A stretch of 64,000 nt of DNA from Gammaproteobacteria bacterium (GCA_041395725.1 JAWKZW010000001.1:1-64000); one strand, 5' to 3'; counted from the first letter of the stretch, positions 1-8,121 are shown. Numbers and translations are program-made. Notes: generated by a model from the letters alone, not told the origin.

Positions 1-170
1 GAAACCTCACACGCTTTTGGTACTGTGCTTTAGACCTTTAATTACGCAGTAACCCTGCATAGACTAAAACAGGGTTTGGCTCAGCTATTCAGGGTAAAAT
101 CCCGTAACGCGGGTCTATCAAGCATGCACAGAAACACACCTCAGACCGCACAAACAAGGAGCTAGGTATT
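1..170. other. Gene-free leader before the DsbA-like gene
   Basis: No coding region is seen. A short imperfectly placed hairpin is present (arms AACCCTG at 51-57 and CAGGGTT at 70-76, 12-base loop) without a T run behind it. An AAGGAG ribosome site lies at about 156-161, nine bases before the ATG at 171. The promoter was not identified. Confidence 0.4.
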
Positions 171-830
171 ATGGCCAATGATCCCCTGGTGATTGAGTAC
201 TACACCGACGTGCTTTGTGTGTGGGCCTGGATTGCCCAACGTCGGGTAGAAGAGGTACTTGTCGAGAATGGCGCAAACGTGTTGTTCCAGCATCGGTACC
301 TCGATCTGTTTGGTGACACCCGCACCCGCATCGGTCAACAGTGGGAAAGCATGGGCCAGTACCAAGGTTTCTGCGATCATGTCTGCAAAGCCGCAGCGCC
401 GTTTTCCTCGGCGCCTGTCAATCCTGAGTGCTGGAGTCGAGTACGTCCCCATACATCCACCAATGCACACCTGGCCATTAAAGCCGTCGAAGAAGTCGAG
501 GGACAGCATGCAGCGATCGACTTTGCACTGACGCTGAGAAAAGCTTTTTTTATCGACGCCCAGGACATTGGCAACTTACGAATCGTGCTCGACCTGGCAG
601 GCAGGCAGTTCAATCTGGCCGACGTCCAGGAGTCCATCGCTAATGGAACCGCGATTGCCGCATTGATGGCCGACTACCAGCAGGCAAAGCTGCAGGGTAT
701 CAAAGGCAGCCCCTCCTACGTGATCGACAACGGGCGGCAGACGCTTTATGGCAACATCGGCTACCGGGTTCTGTATGCGAACATCAATGAATTGCTGCGA
801 CACCCAAGCAATGAAGCCAGCTGGTGCTGA
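171..830 (+). CDS. DsbA/FrnE-type thioredoxin-fold protein with one active-site Cys
   Basis: A 219-residue protein of the DsbA / 2-hydroxychromene-2-carboxylate isomerase superfamily. The N-terminal strand YYTDVLCVWAW places a redox site after the first beta strand, and GSPSYVI near residues 180-186 gives the cis-proline loop of the fold. There is no signal peptide, so it should be cytoplasmic. Odd point: the motif reads C-V-W-A, so the second cysteine of the usual CxxC is missing. The protein can therefore not act as an ordinary dithiol oxidase; a glutathione-dependent isomerase or monothiol role is possible but is inference. It stands alone, with an AAGGAG site nine bases upstream, and is followed within 8 bp by a transposable element. 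Confidence 0.75.
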   Translation: MANDPLVIEYYTDVLCVWAWIAQRRVEEVLVENGANVLFQHRYLDLFGDTRTRIGQQWESMGQYQGFCDHVCKAAAPFSSAPVNPECWSRVRPHTSTNAHLAIKAVEEVEGQHAAIDFALTLRKAFFIDAQDIGNLRIVLDLAGRQFNLADVQESIANGTAIAALMADYQQAKLQGIKGSPSYVIDNGRQTLYGNIGYRVLYANINELLRHPSNEASWC

Positions 831-837
831 ACAAATC

Positions 838-865
838 GGGGACACTCACAACTTAACAACTTAAC
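838..865 (+). repeat. Left inverted end of the RAYT element
   Basis: 28 bases starting GGGGACACTCACAAC; matches the reverse complement of 1929-1956 except for one base. Confidence 0.85.
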
Positions 866-1874
866 CCTCGGGATCGGGGAAGTTGATGTTGGAAGTCTCC
901 ACCAGGTATTGGCCTTTCTTGATCCAGTTCGAAACGGCTTGCTGAGAAATCTGTAGGCGCTGGGCGATCTCTGTGGTTGTCAGCCCGAGTTCAATCGTCC
1001 CCCAGAAGCAAACCAGTGCTTTTGCTCTTGAGCAGTTGTTGCTCCTCGCTTTGTTCAGTATTCCCTGCTCCGCGATTTCGCAGAGACCACAGGTACGGTG
1101 AATCAGTTTGTCGAGAGTCCAACCTTCCCTGGACCGTAAAGTAGCTTGATCCAGACCCAGTCTGTCTTCCTTCAATGCTGAGACCACAAAGCTACTATCA
1201 CCAAGAATGCGCTCGTCGCCAATGCAGTGGACGTGCTCTTTCCGCAGTTGGCTCAACGCTTCCCAACTTCCAATGCTTCTCACCAGCCCGCCGCCCGAGA
1301 GATTGCGGGGATCGGTGCTCTCAACGCCGGCTTTCATGAATTCCAGGTACTGCTTTCTCGCGGCGCGATAGGAGTTTCCGAACAGTTCAAGTACTGCATG
1401 TGTATCGTGCCATGACTGCTTCAGCCTCCCCAGCATGCCGGCATGGCCTGTCCAGGAGTATCCATTCAGAGAAGTGAGGTCAGGAACCATCGCAGCGCGG
1501 ATTGGATTGAGGTGGATGTAGCGAATCAGTTCAAGCAGGTAGCTGTCTTCCTGGCAGAGTATTGACTTAAACCGATTCTGAAAAACGTAGCCGCTGCGCC
1601 GGTGGCGGCGGTTGTAGTAGCCGCCATACCCGCCGAGAACAGGGGCCATGAGCTTCGCTAGAGGAAGTGGCCCGACACGCACCAGCAAATGGTAGTGGTT
1701 GGACATCAAGGCCCAGGCCAGGCACTGACATTGGGTTCTATCCAGGTTCTTTCCGAGTCGGTCCAGAAAATCTTGCTTGTCGATAGGATCCTCGAATAGG
1801 GCTCGGCGTTCCAGGCCGCGACCAATCAGATGGTAGCAGCCGCCTGGAATATGTAATCGGCCCGTCCTTGGCAT
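861..1874 (-). CDS. REP-associated tyrosine transposase (RAYT, IS200-like Y1 family)
   Basis: 337 residues. The N-terminal part holds the HUH-type core: GGCYHLIGRG at the start, then SNHYHLLVR (the HxH pair) near residues 58-66, and the FQNRFKSILC stretch followed by a YIHLNPIRA helix that carries the catalytic tyrosine region near residues 116-118. The C-terminal 150 residues, with a helix-turn-helix-like stretch (TTEIAQRLQISQQAVSNWIK, residues about 300-320), are an addition seen in some RAYT proteins and probably bind DNA. The enzyme should nick and rejoin single-stranded DNA at the flanking repeats. No strong ribosome site is seen before ATG 1874. The gene looks intact. Confidence 0.85.
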   Translation of the reverse strand: MPRTGRLHIPGGCYHLIGRGLERRALFEDPIDKQDFLDRLGKNLDRTQCQCLAWALMSNHYHLLVRVGPLPLAKLMAPVLGGYGGYYNRRHRRSGYVFQNRFKSILCQEDSYLLELIRYIHLNPIRAAMVPDLTSLNGYSWTGHAGMLGRLKQSWHDTHAVLELFGNSYRAARKQYLEFMKAGVESTDPRNLSGGGLVRSIGSWEALSQLRKEHVHCIGDERILGDSSFVVSALKEDRLGLDQATLRSREGWTLDKLIHRTCGLCEIAEQGILNKARSNNCSRAKALVCFWGTIELGLTTTEIAQRLQISQQAVSNWIKKGQYLVETSNINFPDPEG

Positions 1875-1928
1875 ATGGTCAATTTAGATGACGCCAATCA
1901 ACACCGCCAGAATTCCGTGAATTAAGTT

Positions 1929-1956
1929 GTTAAGTTGTTAAATTGTGAGTGTCCCC
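1929..1956 (-). repeat. Right inverted end of the RAYT element
   Basis: Reverse complement starts GGGGACACTCACAAT. It lies 8 bp beyond the end of yebC and separates that gene from the transposase promoter region. Confidence 0.85.
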
Positions 1957-1964
1957 ACCTTTAC

Positions 1965-2690
1965 TTAGCTTTCCACGTTGTGAAACACATTCTGTACGTC
2001 GTCCAGATCGTTCAGCATGTCCACCATTTTCTCGAACGCTTCCAGATCTTCAGCCGCCAGGCTCGTGGTGGTTTGTGCAAGGAACTGAATGGTATCCACT
2101 TCCAGGTCCAGTTCTCCTTCGGGGTCGGCGAATACTTCCTGCAGGGCGTGCTTGGCCTTGGCGTATTCCGCACTGGGTGTGAACACGGTGACATGGCCAT
2201 CTTCTGCCTCGATGTCGCTCACATCCACGTCGGCAGACATCAGGGCATTCAACACTGCTTCCTCGTCGGCTTTCAGCTTGAGAATGGCGCAGTGGTCAAA
2301 AAGGTGGCCTACGCTGCCGGGTGTGCCTAACTTGGCCTTTACCTTGTTAAAACAGACTCGCACATCGCCAAAGGTTCGGTTGGGGTTATCGGTAAGGCAA
2401 TCCACGATTACCATGCAGCCGCCGGGCCCGAACCCTTCGTAACGGGCTACCGAAAAATCCTCTCCGGCGCCGCCGCTGGCCTTGTCGATGGCCTTCTCGA
2501 TTACATGAGCCGGTACCTGATCCTTCTTGGCGCGCTCAATCAGGCCGCGCAGTGACAGGTTGCCGGTCGGGTCCGTGCCGCCACTCTTGGCGCTGACGTA
2601 GATCTCCCGCGCATATTTACTGTAAACCTTGGTCTTGGCCTCCGCGGTTTTGGCCATGGAGTCTTTGCGGTTCTGGTACGCCCTGCCCAT
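1965..2690 (-). CDS. yebC: YebC/PmpR-family (TACO1-like) regulatory protein
   Basis: 241 residues from the ATG at 2690. Family signatures are KTKVYSKYAREI and GGTDPTGNLSLR near the N-terminus, then DKASGG, YEGFGPGG near the middle, and an acidic C-terminal domain (VDTIQFLAQT). The family is cytoplasmic; members act in translation of difficult peptide stretches and/or as DNA-binding regulators. This copy starts with MGRAYQNRKDSMAKTAEAKTK, so it belongs to the shorter-N-terminus subgroup often present as a second paralogue. A GGAAG site lies six bases upstream of this start, which is why it is preferred over an upstream in-frame ATG at 2717. It is not next to ruvC, the usual neighbour of the main copy. 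Confidence 0.9.
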   Translation of the reverse strand: MGRAYQNRKDSMAKTAEAKTKVYSKYAREIYVSAKSGGTDPTGNLSLRGLIERAKKDQVPAHVIEKAIDKASGGAGEDFSVARYEGFGPGGCMVIVDCLTDNPNRTFGDVRVCFNKVKAKLGTPGSVGHLFDHCAILKLKADEEAVLNALMSADVDVSDIEAEDGHVTVFTPSAEYAKAKHALQEVFADPEGELDLEVDTIQFLAQTTTSLAAEDLEAFEKMVDMLNDLDDVQNVFHNVES

Positions 2691-2998
2691 AGAATACTTC
2701 CGTCCGGTTTGTATCAAATTTGCACTGTCGCCGGAGTGGCAGCAGCAAAAAGCACGTAGAATATATCGGATGCGAAGACAACGGCAAGTTGACTAAGTTG
2801 TGGCTGATTGCCCTGCTATCACGCAGTGAAACCAAATCTGCCTGTTCAGGCTATTCCGGTACTGCAAAATGCGTCAGCGGGCTGACTGGACAGGATGTCA
2901 TCCGGCGCGAGAGGCACTCACTTCGAACCAGGCACTCACTCCAGCCTTCAGACGCACCCGGTTTCATGTTTCGGTGGCGAACCCGCTCTGGCGCTAGA

Positions 2999-3048
2999 AT
3001 TCGCTGGCATTCGAGGAGCAGGCCACCTGCCTGCGGGGGCCAGCGAAT
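2999..3048. repeat. Nested hairpin (cruciform-like) element
   Basis: Perfect 10-bp arms at 2999-3008 and 3039-3048 enclose a second stem GCAGG/CCTGC (3018-3022, 3026-3030). No T run follows, so a terminator role is not shown. Confidence 0.5.
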
Positions 3049-3081
3049 GAGGCGCCTGAGGGGTCCAGAGCGGCAGTAAAT

Positions 3082-3149
3082 GGGGACAGACCCCCTGACC
3101 AGAGCATTGTGGTACTTAATCAGAGGCTCCTTGAGTTGTAATTGTCCCC
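3082..3149. repeat. REP-like segment with GGGGACA ends
   Basis: Starts GGGGACAGACC, the same eleven bases that open the hairpins at 49998 and 51053, and ends TGTCCCC. Positions 3099-3130 match 20675-20706 at all but one base. It seems to be a composite or relic of two repeat families, placed directly upstream of a CHEGNY-family gene. Confidence 0.5.
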
Positions 3150-3205
3150 TCGTACCCTTATTCTCGAGCAGATTAAACAGGAACTACCAAGAAAGGCGGA
3201 AACAT

Positions 3206-4174
3206 ATGAGGCTTACACTGGTCACTTTAGTATCGCTTGCATGGTTGAGCCAGATTTCAGCTCAGGAGTGGGAACCAAAACGCACAGCCTACGGTAATCC
3301 TGACATTCAGGGCACCTGGTCCAACGCCTCCATCACCACGCTGGAGCGTAATGCCCGCTATGACAAGTTGGTTCTTTCCGATGATGAGGTAATTCGGGCG
3401 ACCGCTGAACATCCGCAGGTGGTGCGCCTTGAAACCGACGATAACATGGTGTCAGGGCAGCTTCCTGATGGATCGGATCTCCCCCAGGGGCGGGGCTATA
3501 ACGCGTTCTGGATTGATCCCGGCACACAGTTTGGCGTGATCAACGGTACTGTGCGTACCTCCTGGATTGTGGAGCCAGCCGATGGCCGGATCCCCTACAG
3601 TGAAGAAGGGCGTGCATTGCGGGCCGCACTGCGAGAGAAAAATGCCGGCGCAGACGGCCCCGAAGCCCGACCTCTGGCGGAGCGCTGTATCAGCACCAAC
3701 ATGCGCGTAGGTCCTCCCATGATCAATGGCTTATATAACAATAACTATGAGATCGTGCAGACGCCCGACTACGTGGTAATTCGCACCGAGATGATCTCCC
3801 ATGCCCGAATTATCCCCATAAATAGCGAGCACCGGAAGCATGCCATTAAGCCCATGTTTGGCGAATCTGTTGGTTATTGGGATGGCGACACCCTGGTGGT
3901 AGAGACCACCAATTTCAATTCCCTGCAGGAAGAAGCCAGTGTGAGCCTGACAACGGATGCCCGCGTGATAGAGCGCTTTACTCGCGTTTCCGAGGAGCAA
4001 CTCAATTACGATTTCATCATCGATGATCCCGTTTACTACACTCAACCCTGGCGTGGCGAATCACGCTTCCTGGCCACCGATGACAAAGTCTATGAGTTTG
4101 CCTGCCATGAAGGTAACTATGCACTTGGTGCTATCCTTGGTGGCGCCCGACGCCAGGAACTGGATGAAGAATAG
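3206..4174 (+). CDS. Secreted 'CHEGNY' protein, paralogue 1
   Basis: 322 residues from ATG 3206 (GGCGGA upstream); an earlier in-frame ATG at 3080 is rejected because it would bury the signal peptide MRLTLVTLVSLAWLSQISAQ. The mature protein starts with GNPDIQGTW, then has YNAFWIDPG, ADGRIPY, ERCIS, a NNNYEIVQTPDYVVI block, YWDGDTLVVETTNF, ERFTRVSEE, DDPVYYTQPWRGE and the C-terminal FACHEGNYAL. The same blocks recur in order in the proteins at 28578-29645 and 49036-49989. The family is common as hypothetical proteins in environmental bacteria; I do not know its function. The beta-rich repeats and single conserved Cys-His pair suggest a periplasmic beta-sandwich or propeller, which is inference. 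Confidence 0.8.
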   Translation: MRLTLVTLVSLAWLSQISAQEWEPKRTAYGNPDIQGTWSNASITTLERNARYDKLVLSDDEVIRATAEHPQVVRLETDDNMVSGQLPDGSDLPQGRGYNAFWIDPGTQFGVINGTVRTSWIVEPADGRIPYSEEGRALRAALREKNAGADGPEARPLAERCISTNMRVGPPMINGLYNNNYEIVQTPDYVVIRTEMISHARIIPINSEHRKHAIKPMFGESVGYWDGDTLVVETTNFNSLQEEASVSLTTDARVIERFTRVSEEQLNYDFIIDDPVYYTQPWRGESRFLATDDKVYEFACHEGNYALGAILGGARRQELDEE

Positions 4175-4182
4175 GAGGTACA

Positions 4183-4209
4183 GGGACACTCATAACGTTA
4201 CGACCTAAG
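4183..4209 (+). repeat. Diverged copy of the RAYT-element end
   Basis: GGGACACTCATAACGTTACG and onward matches the end at 839-865 at 21 of 27 bases. It lies 9 bases after the stop codon of the preceding gene and has no partner nearby, so it is a solo relic. Confidence 0.45.
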
Positions 4210-4701
4210 TCGCAAGGTTTTGCGCGGCCCTGCTTTCTTACGGGAGTAAATTCACTGGAAGCTTTCGCAGCCAGCCAGTAAGCACCTCCTTCATTCCATT
4301 TGGTTGGCAATTCAGCCTTCTCTATTCAACACTTTCCGGGCTCTATCTCGCAAAGCACTGGCTAGAAAATCCTGCGTCCAGCCGCAGCGAGCATGACAAT
4401 AAGCTCCCGTGTTGAGAAATACCTCTTTCCCTTAACCCACCTCTCGATTACTATGCGCGCGCAGTCGCCCGACTGCGCGACTTGTCACGAGGTGGCTCAT
4501 CATGTCGACCCGGATTCTCACGCCCGCTGTGCGCTCCACCCCCGTTCCGCCGCTGCTGACCAGGGTCCTGTCGCTGCGCCTGTGACTATATCTTCGAGAG
4601 CCATTGCTCGCGGATAGTAGGCTGCTGAGGACAGCTCAATCCTTCCCGGCAGGCAGACAGACCGTTCCCGTGCACGTTTCCCGTAAGCCCTATTAACTTC
4701 C

Positions 4702-4725
4702 CCGCTGCTGAAGAGCGGCTTTTCA
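4702..4725 (+). promoter_or_regulatory. Small hairpin plus T tract in the decarboxylase leader
   Basis: A 5-bp stem with 7-base loop followed by CTTTTC ends 15 bases before the ATG at 4741. It could be a weak terminator or could sit near the ribosome site; stability is low. Confidence 0.25.
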
Positions 4726-4740
4726 TCAGGTGGTTTATCT

Positions 4741-5916
4741 ATGCAAAACACCGCGCTTACTATTGAAGACTACTACCTCAAACCCGATTTTGATCGCGTA
4801 AAAGCATTCGCCGACCAACATGAAACACCCTTTCTTGTTGTCCAATCACGGATCATCGACGAGCACTACACGCGCCTGGTTGACCAGTTCCCTTTCGCTA
4901 AAATTTACTACGCTGTAAAGGCAAATCCGGCAGAAGAGATATTGGAACTATTGCGCGACCGTGGCTGTAACTTCGACGTTGCTTCAGTCTACGAACTGGA
5001 CAAGGTGATGAAGCTGGGAGTAACCGCGGAGCGCTGCAGCTTCGGCAACACCATCAAGAAACGCAAGGACATTGCCCATTTTTATGCAAAGGGCGTGCGT
5101 CTGTTCGCCACCGATGCGGAAGCTGATCTGCGTAATATTGCCGAGCATGCACCTGGCTCAAAAATTTATGTGCGCATTCTGACCGAGGGCAGCCATACCG
5201 CAGACTGGCCCCTTTCCCGGAAGTTCGGCTGCCAGATCGATATGGGCGTAGAGTTGCTGGTACTGGCTCAGGAACTGGGGCTGGTACCTTATGGCCTATC
5301 GTTTCATGTCGGATCGCAACAGCGGGATATCGGCGCCTGGGATGCAGCCATTGGCAAGGTGAAAATTATTTTCGATCGCCTGCAGGAAGAGAATGGTATC
5401 ACCCTGAAAATGATCAACATGGGAGGCGGCTTCCCTGCCAGCTATATGAGCCGTACCAATGATCTGGAAACCTATGCGTCAGAGATCAAACACTTTCTGT
5501 TCGAGGACTTCGGCGACGATCTGCCCGAGATAATTCTTGAACCGGGTCGTTCCCTGGTTGCCAATGCCGGCATATTGGTCAGTGAAGTAGTGTTAGTATC
5601 CCGTAAGTCAGCGACATCGTTGCACCGCTGGATCTATACCGATGTGGGCAAATTTTCCGGCCTGATCGAAACGCTTTTCGAATCGATTCGATACCCCATC
5701 TACACGGAAAAACAGAATGACCTGGAAGAATGCGTTATAGCGGGCCCCACCTGTGACAGCGCCGACATCATGTATGAGGACAACAAGTACGAATTGCCCA
5801 TGGAGCTTGCCATCGGTGATCGCCTGTACTGGTTCTCCACCGGCGCGTACACCACCAGTTACAGCGCTGTGGAGTTCAATGGTTTCCCGCCATTGAAACA
5901 GTATGTGATCGATTAG
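4741..5916 (+). CDS. Ornithine/lysine-type PLP decarboxylase (fold III)
   Basis: 391 residues, the usual length of eukaryote-like ornithine decarboxylases. The PLP lysine is K60 in YYAVKANP; HVGSQ follows near residue 192, GGGFP near 232, EPGR near 270 and the C-terminal GPTCDSADI, whose cysteine-aspartate pair is the second half of the active site in this fold. It should make putrescine (or cadaverine) from ornithine or lysine in the cytoplasm, the first step of polyamine synthesis. The sequence does not decide between the two substrates; the CDSAD form fits ornithine. AGGTGG lies eight bases before ATG. The gene is single, behind a 566-bp leader. Confidence 0.9.
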   Translation: MQNTALTIEDYYLKPDFDRVKAFADQHETPFLVVQSRIIDEHYTRLVDQFPFAKIYYAVKANPAEEILELLRDRGCNFDVASVYELDKVMKLGVTAERCSFGNTIKKRKDIAHFYAKGVRLFATDAEADLRNIAEHAPGSKIYVRILTEGSHTADWPLSRKFGCQIDMGVELLVLAQELGLVPYGLSFHVGSQQRDIGAWDAAIGKVKIIFDRLQEENGITLKMINMGGGFPASYMSRTNDLETYASEIKHFLFEDFGDDLPEIILEPGRSLVANAGILVSEVVLVSRKSATSLHRWIYTDVGKFSGLIETLFESIRYPIYTEKQNDLEECVIAGPTCDSADIMYEDNKYELPMELAIGDRLYWFSTGAYTTSYSAVEFNGFPPLKQYVID

Positions 5917-6040
5917 GGCAGACAGGCCGTGATCGAAGCAGATAATTCCAAGCAACCTTACCAGTCCTGGTGCCACAGGACCTGATCGAATGTCCGACCT
6001 GCAATCAGACTCCTGAATCTTTACGACTCGGGAGTCGATT

Positions 6041-6673
6041 TCAGCGGCAAACCCGGAAAATCAACAGCACGGGGGTCTGCTCCATGCATTCCGCCCTCTT
6101 TCGTTCGTAGGCGGCTTCCAGGGTGCCAAGTTCCACCAGCGCTTCTTCAACGGCTGGATTCTCGGCAGCAACCTGGATCAGGTTTGCGCGCAATTCATCA
6201 AATTTACCCTGGTACTGAGTCTGAAGCTGCCGCGTCGGTTCCAGCACCGCGTTGCCGCGGAGGAAGTCCTGGGAATTTTCCGCTACCGCGCGCTCGAAGA
6301 ATACCGGCCAGCACACCTGTTCCCTGATGTGCGTTCCGGTCCAGTCCGACTGCCGGCAGTTCACATCGAATTCGTCCTTCTGATTCAGGTCATTGTAGGA
6401 AGAGTACAGGGAATTCCTGGCGTCTTCGATCTGCGCCCGGAGGCGATAAAGAGTGCGCTGAGCGGTAACGGTGATCTGTTCCAGCGTAACCGCAGGCTTC
6501 AATGCGGGGTCGTCGCTGACCCGGAGTTCTTCTGCAGCGTCAGCAGGGGCTGGAGCAGCCTCGGCTTCACCACGTTCCTCCTGCTGTCCGAGGACTGTCT
6601 GGCTCAATAAAAACAGTAGCGCAGCGCCGGTTAATTGGCTAAAGCCTTCCCGTAAGTGCTTAAGAATCAACAT
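6041..6673 (-). CDS. Exported coiled-coil protein of unknown function
   Basis: 210 residues with a signal peptide (hydrophobic residues about 15-29, ending VLGQQ). An Ala/Glu/Pro-rich linker follows, then ITVTAQRTLYRLRAQIEDAR and long charged helices up to the C-terminus. Cysteines at about residues 106, 121, 195 and 209 could form disulfides in the periplasm. ITVTAQR resembles the plug entry of some TonB-dependent receptors but nothing else of a receptor is present. AGAGGG lies seven bases before ATG. I do not recognise a family. Transcribed alone. Confidence 0.65.
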   Translation of the reverse strand: MLILKHLREGFSQLTGAALLFLLSQTVLGQQEERGEAEAAPAPADAAEELRVSDDPALKPAVTLEQITVTAQRTLYRLRAQIEDARNSLYSSYNDLNQKDEFDVNCRQSDWTGTHIREQVCWPVFFERAVAENSQDFLRGNAVLEPTRQLQTQYQGKFDELRANLIQVAAENPAVEEALVELGTLEAAYERKRAECMEQTPVLLIFRVCR

Positions 6674-7178
6674 TCTCAGCCCTCTTCAGTATCTTATGAA
6701 GACGTAACTTCCCATTGCCCCATTGCTGCAAGCTGATCATATCGCCTTGCAGAAGACAGTACCTGCCTTAGACTAGTGTCCGCTACGCGTAAAAGTCAAG
6801 GAATCTGCTTGGCTCAATGCTTGCGCCCAAATGAATGAGCTGGACTGGGAAAGTCGCCGGGTCCCCGAGTCCTCAGCCGAAAGCCGGTATAGGAATGAGC
6901 ATTTGATAACATCGCCCGGTCATAAGGTAACCTGGACGGCTTCAAGCCCCATTGCCAACTCGATCAACAGCGATCCCGCTGATTTATTTCTCTCATTCAT
7001 CAGTGATTGCGTCGGTTCAAGGGGTCGGTGTCTGAAGCAGGTTAGCAGAACGCAACAGCTGCAAGGCAGGAAAACCTGCACGAAAAAAACCCGGAGCCGT
7101 TACCGACTCCGGGTTTCTAATTAGTCGCTTTATGCTTTGTGAGCGCGAAAGGATCACCCGCGCTCACTGCAATCAGCC
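6674..7178. other. Gene-free region between two minus-strand genes
   Basis: No credible gene on either strand. It contains the terminator for the upstream minus-strand unit at 7083-7116 and presumably the promoter of the 6673 gene. Confidence 0.4.
7083..7116 (-). terminator. Rho-independent terminator of the 9444-7179 operon
   Basis: Read on the minus strand, a perfect 10-bp stem AAACCCGGAG/CTCCGGGTTT (7107-7116 and 7087-7096) is followed by a run of T residues. It lies about 60 bases after the stop codon at 7179. Confidence 0.85.
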
Positions 7179-8111
7179 TCAGGGCGTTACCGTGACCGGC
7201 ACATACGCATTCGACCAGCAGCACTGGTTGTCGAATTTGCTGTCAGGCGCGGTGAAGTTATCGACCCGCAGTCTGACCACGTATTCACCTGGCTCACTGA
7301 ATGTCGCCATGGTGGAGACTTCTTCCCAGCCATTGCTGCCTGGCGAGGCATTCTCGCCAGCACCCTGCCGATCCCTTTCGCGACCAGTGATCCTGGCCTT
7401 ATCAAACTCAGGGACGGCCGGACCCTGGTGCAGAATCCACTCGGTACCTACCGGGAAGATGAAACGCTCGAGCTCGTCGTACTTTTCCCGCTCGCCGCGA
7501 TCCTGAACATAGGCAGTCAGGGTGACGGGCTCACCCACCTTTGTCGTCAGAGGGGAAGCATAAATTCCCTCCCGATCGGTGGACTCCGGCCCGTTCGGGT
7601 CGAAGCGGATAGCCGGGTTGGTGGAACCCAGTGCAGCCGGGTCGGGGCTCATCTCGTAAGCGGAAGAGGTGGCACGGCCGGGAACTGAATAGGTGTTGCC
7701 ACCTGAAGTCAGCGTCCAGACCACTTCCGTGCCGGCCATATCGGCCGGGACAGTTACCGCAAAAACACCGCGTTCCTGAATACCCACAAATCCACCGCGA
7801 CGGTAAGTCGGAAAGTGTGTGGGCTGTCCGCCATCGAACTGGGCCGGTTCAAGCTTGTTGTTCGGCCCCACCGGGACATCGACGGGCGCTTCACGATTCT
7901 GGTTCGCAAAGCCGAATATCAGCTGCACGGAACCATCTTCGTTAGCAACCCAGCCGTTGAACATCGGCGCCACGGATTCACCGCTGGCACTACGAGTGGC
8001 CAGCGGATAGTCCCGAAGGTGAGCTGGCAACTGCGCGAACAACGGCGCGGTTACCAACCCACACAGTGCTATGGCAAGCCCTCCAGATACAACCTGTCTG
8101 GTTTTGCTCAT
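7179..8111 (-). CDS. Exported protein with PKD-like C-terminus
   Basis: 310 residues with a signal peptide (cleavage likely after PLFAQ). The body is all-beta in appearance: MFNGWVANEDGSVQLIFGFANQN near residues 50-72, a second beta domain with YASPLTTKVGEPVTLTAYVQDRG, and a C-terminal PKD/fibronectin-like stretch STMATFSEPGEYVVRLRVDNF. It ends in a Cys-Cys pair (NQCCWSN). Its start is 10 bp from the stop of the cytochrome/monooxygenase-like gene, with AGGAG in the gap, so the two form an operon closed by the terminator at 7083-7116. A role as partner or scaffold of that oxidase is inferred from the linkage only. Confidence 0.75.
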   Translation of the reverse strand: MSKTRQVVSGGLAIALCGLVTAPLFAQLPAHLRDYPLATRSASGESVAPMFNGWVANEDGSVQLIFGFANQNREAPVDVPVGPNNKLEPAQFDGGQPTHFPTYRRGGFVGIQERGVFAVTVPADMAGTEVVWTLTSGGNTYSVPGRATSSAYEMSPDPAALGSTNPAIRFDPNGPESTDREGIYASPLTTKVGEPVTLTAYVQDRGEREKYDELERFIFPVGTEWILHQGPAVPEFDKARITGRERDRQGAGENASPGSNGWEEVSTMATFSEPGEYVVRLRVDNFTAPDSKFDNQCCWSNAYVPVTVTP

Positions 8112-8121
8112 AGGTGGGCTC

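Larger units (their letters stand above)
838..1956. mobile_element. REP-type (Y1 transposase) element with 28-bp inverted ends
   Basis: The left end (838-865) and the right end (1929-1956) are inverted copies that match at 27 of 28 bases, both starting GGGGACACTCACAA at the outside. The right end carries one more AACAACTT unit inward. Between them lies one gene for a Y1 (HUH) transposase. The stop codon of that gene lies inside the left repeat. The arrangement is that of a RAYT gene flanked by inverted REP sequences. No target-site duplication is seen, as expected for HUH enzymes. A diverged copy of the end (21 of 27 bases) lies at 4183-4209. Confidence 0.75.
2691..3205. other. Gene-free stretch with structured repeats
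   Basis: No credible gene. It holds the promoter side of yebC, a nested hairpin at 2999-3048 (10-bp outer stem ATTCGCTGGC/GCCAGCGAAT, 5-bp inner stem), a 68-bp segment with GGGGACA/TGTCCCC ends at 3082-3149, and inside it a half copy (3099-3130) of the palindrome found at 20643-20707. The tandem words AGGCACTCACT at about 2921 and 2942 are close to each other. Confidence 0.5.
4175..4740. other. Gene-free leader region before the decarboxylase
   Basis: No credible gene. It contains a relic of the RAYT end (4183-4209), a GC hairpin with 9-bp perfect arms at 4458-4466 and 4471-4479, and a small hairpin CCGCT/AGCGG (4702-4706, 4714-4718) followed by CTTTTC just before the ribosome site of the decarboxylase. 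A long structured leader would allow regulation by attenuation, but no leader peptide was identified. Confidence 0.4.

Noticed and set aside
2720..3079. 119-residue plus-strand frame upstream of the first CHEGNY gene
   Set aside because: Arg/Ser-rich, crosses repeats, no ribosome site.
4458..4479. Nine-bp GC hairpin as a terminator
   Set aside because: No T run and it lies over 280 bases after the nearest upstream stop; kept only as part of the leader.
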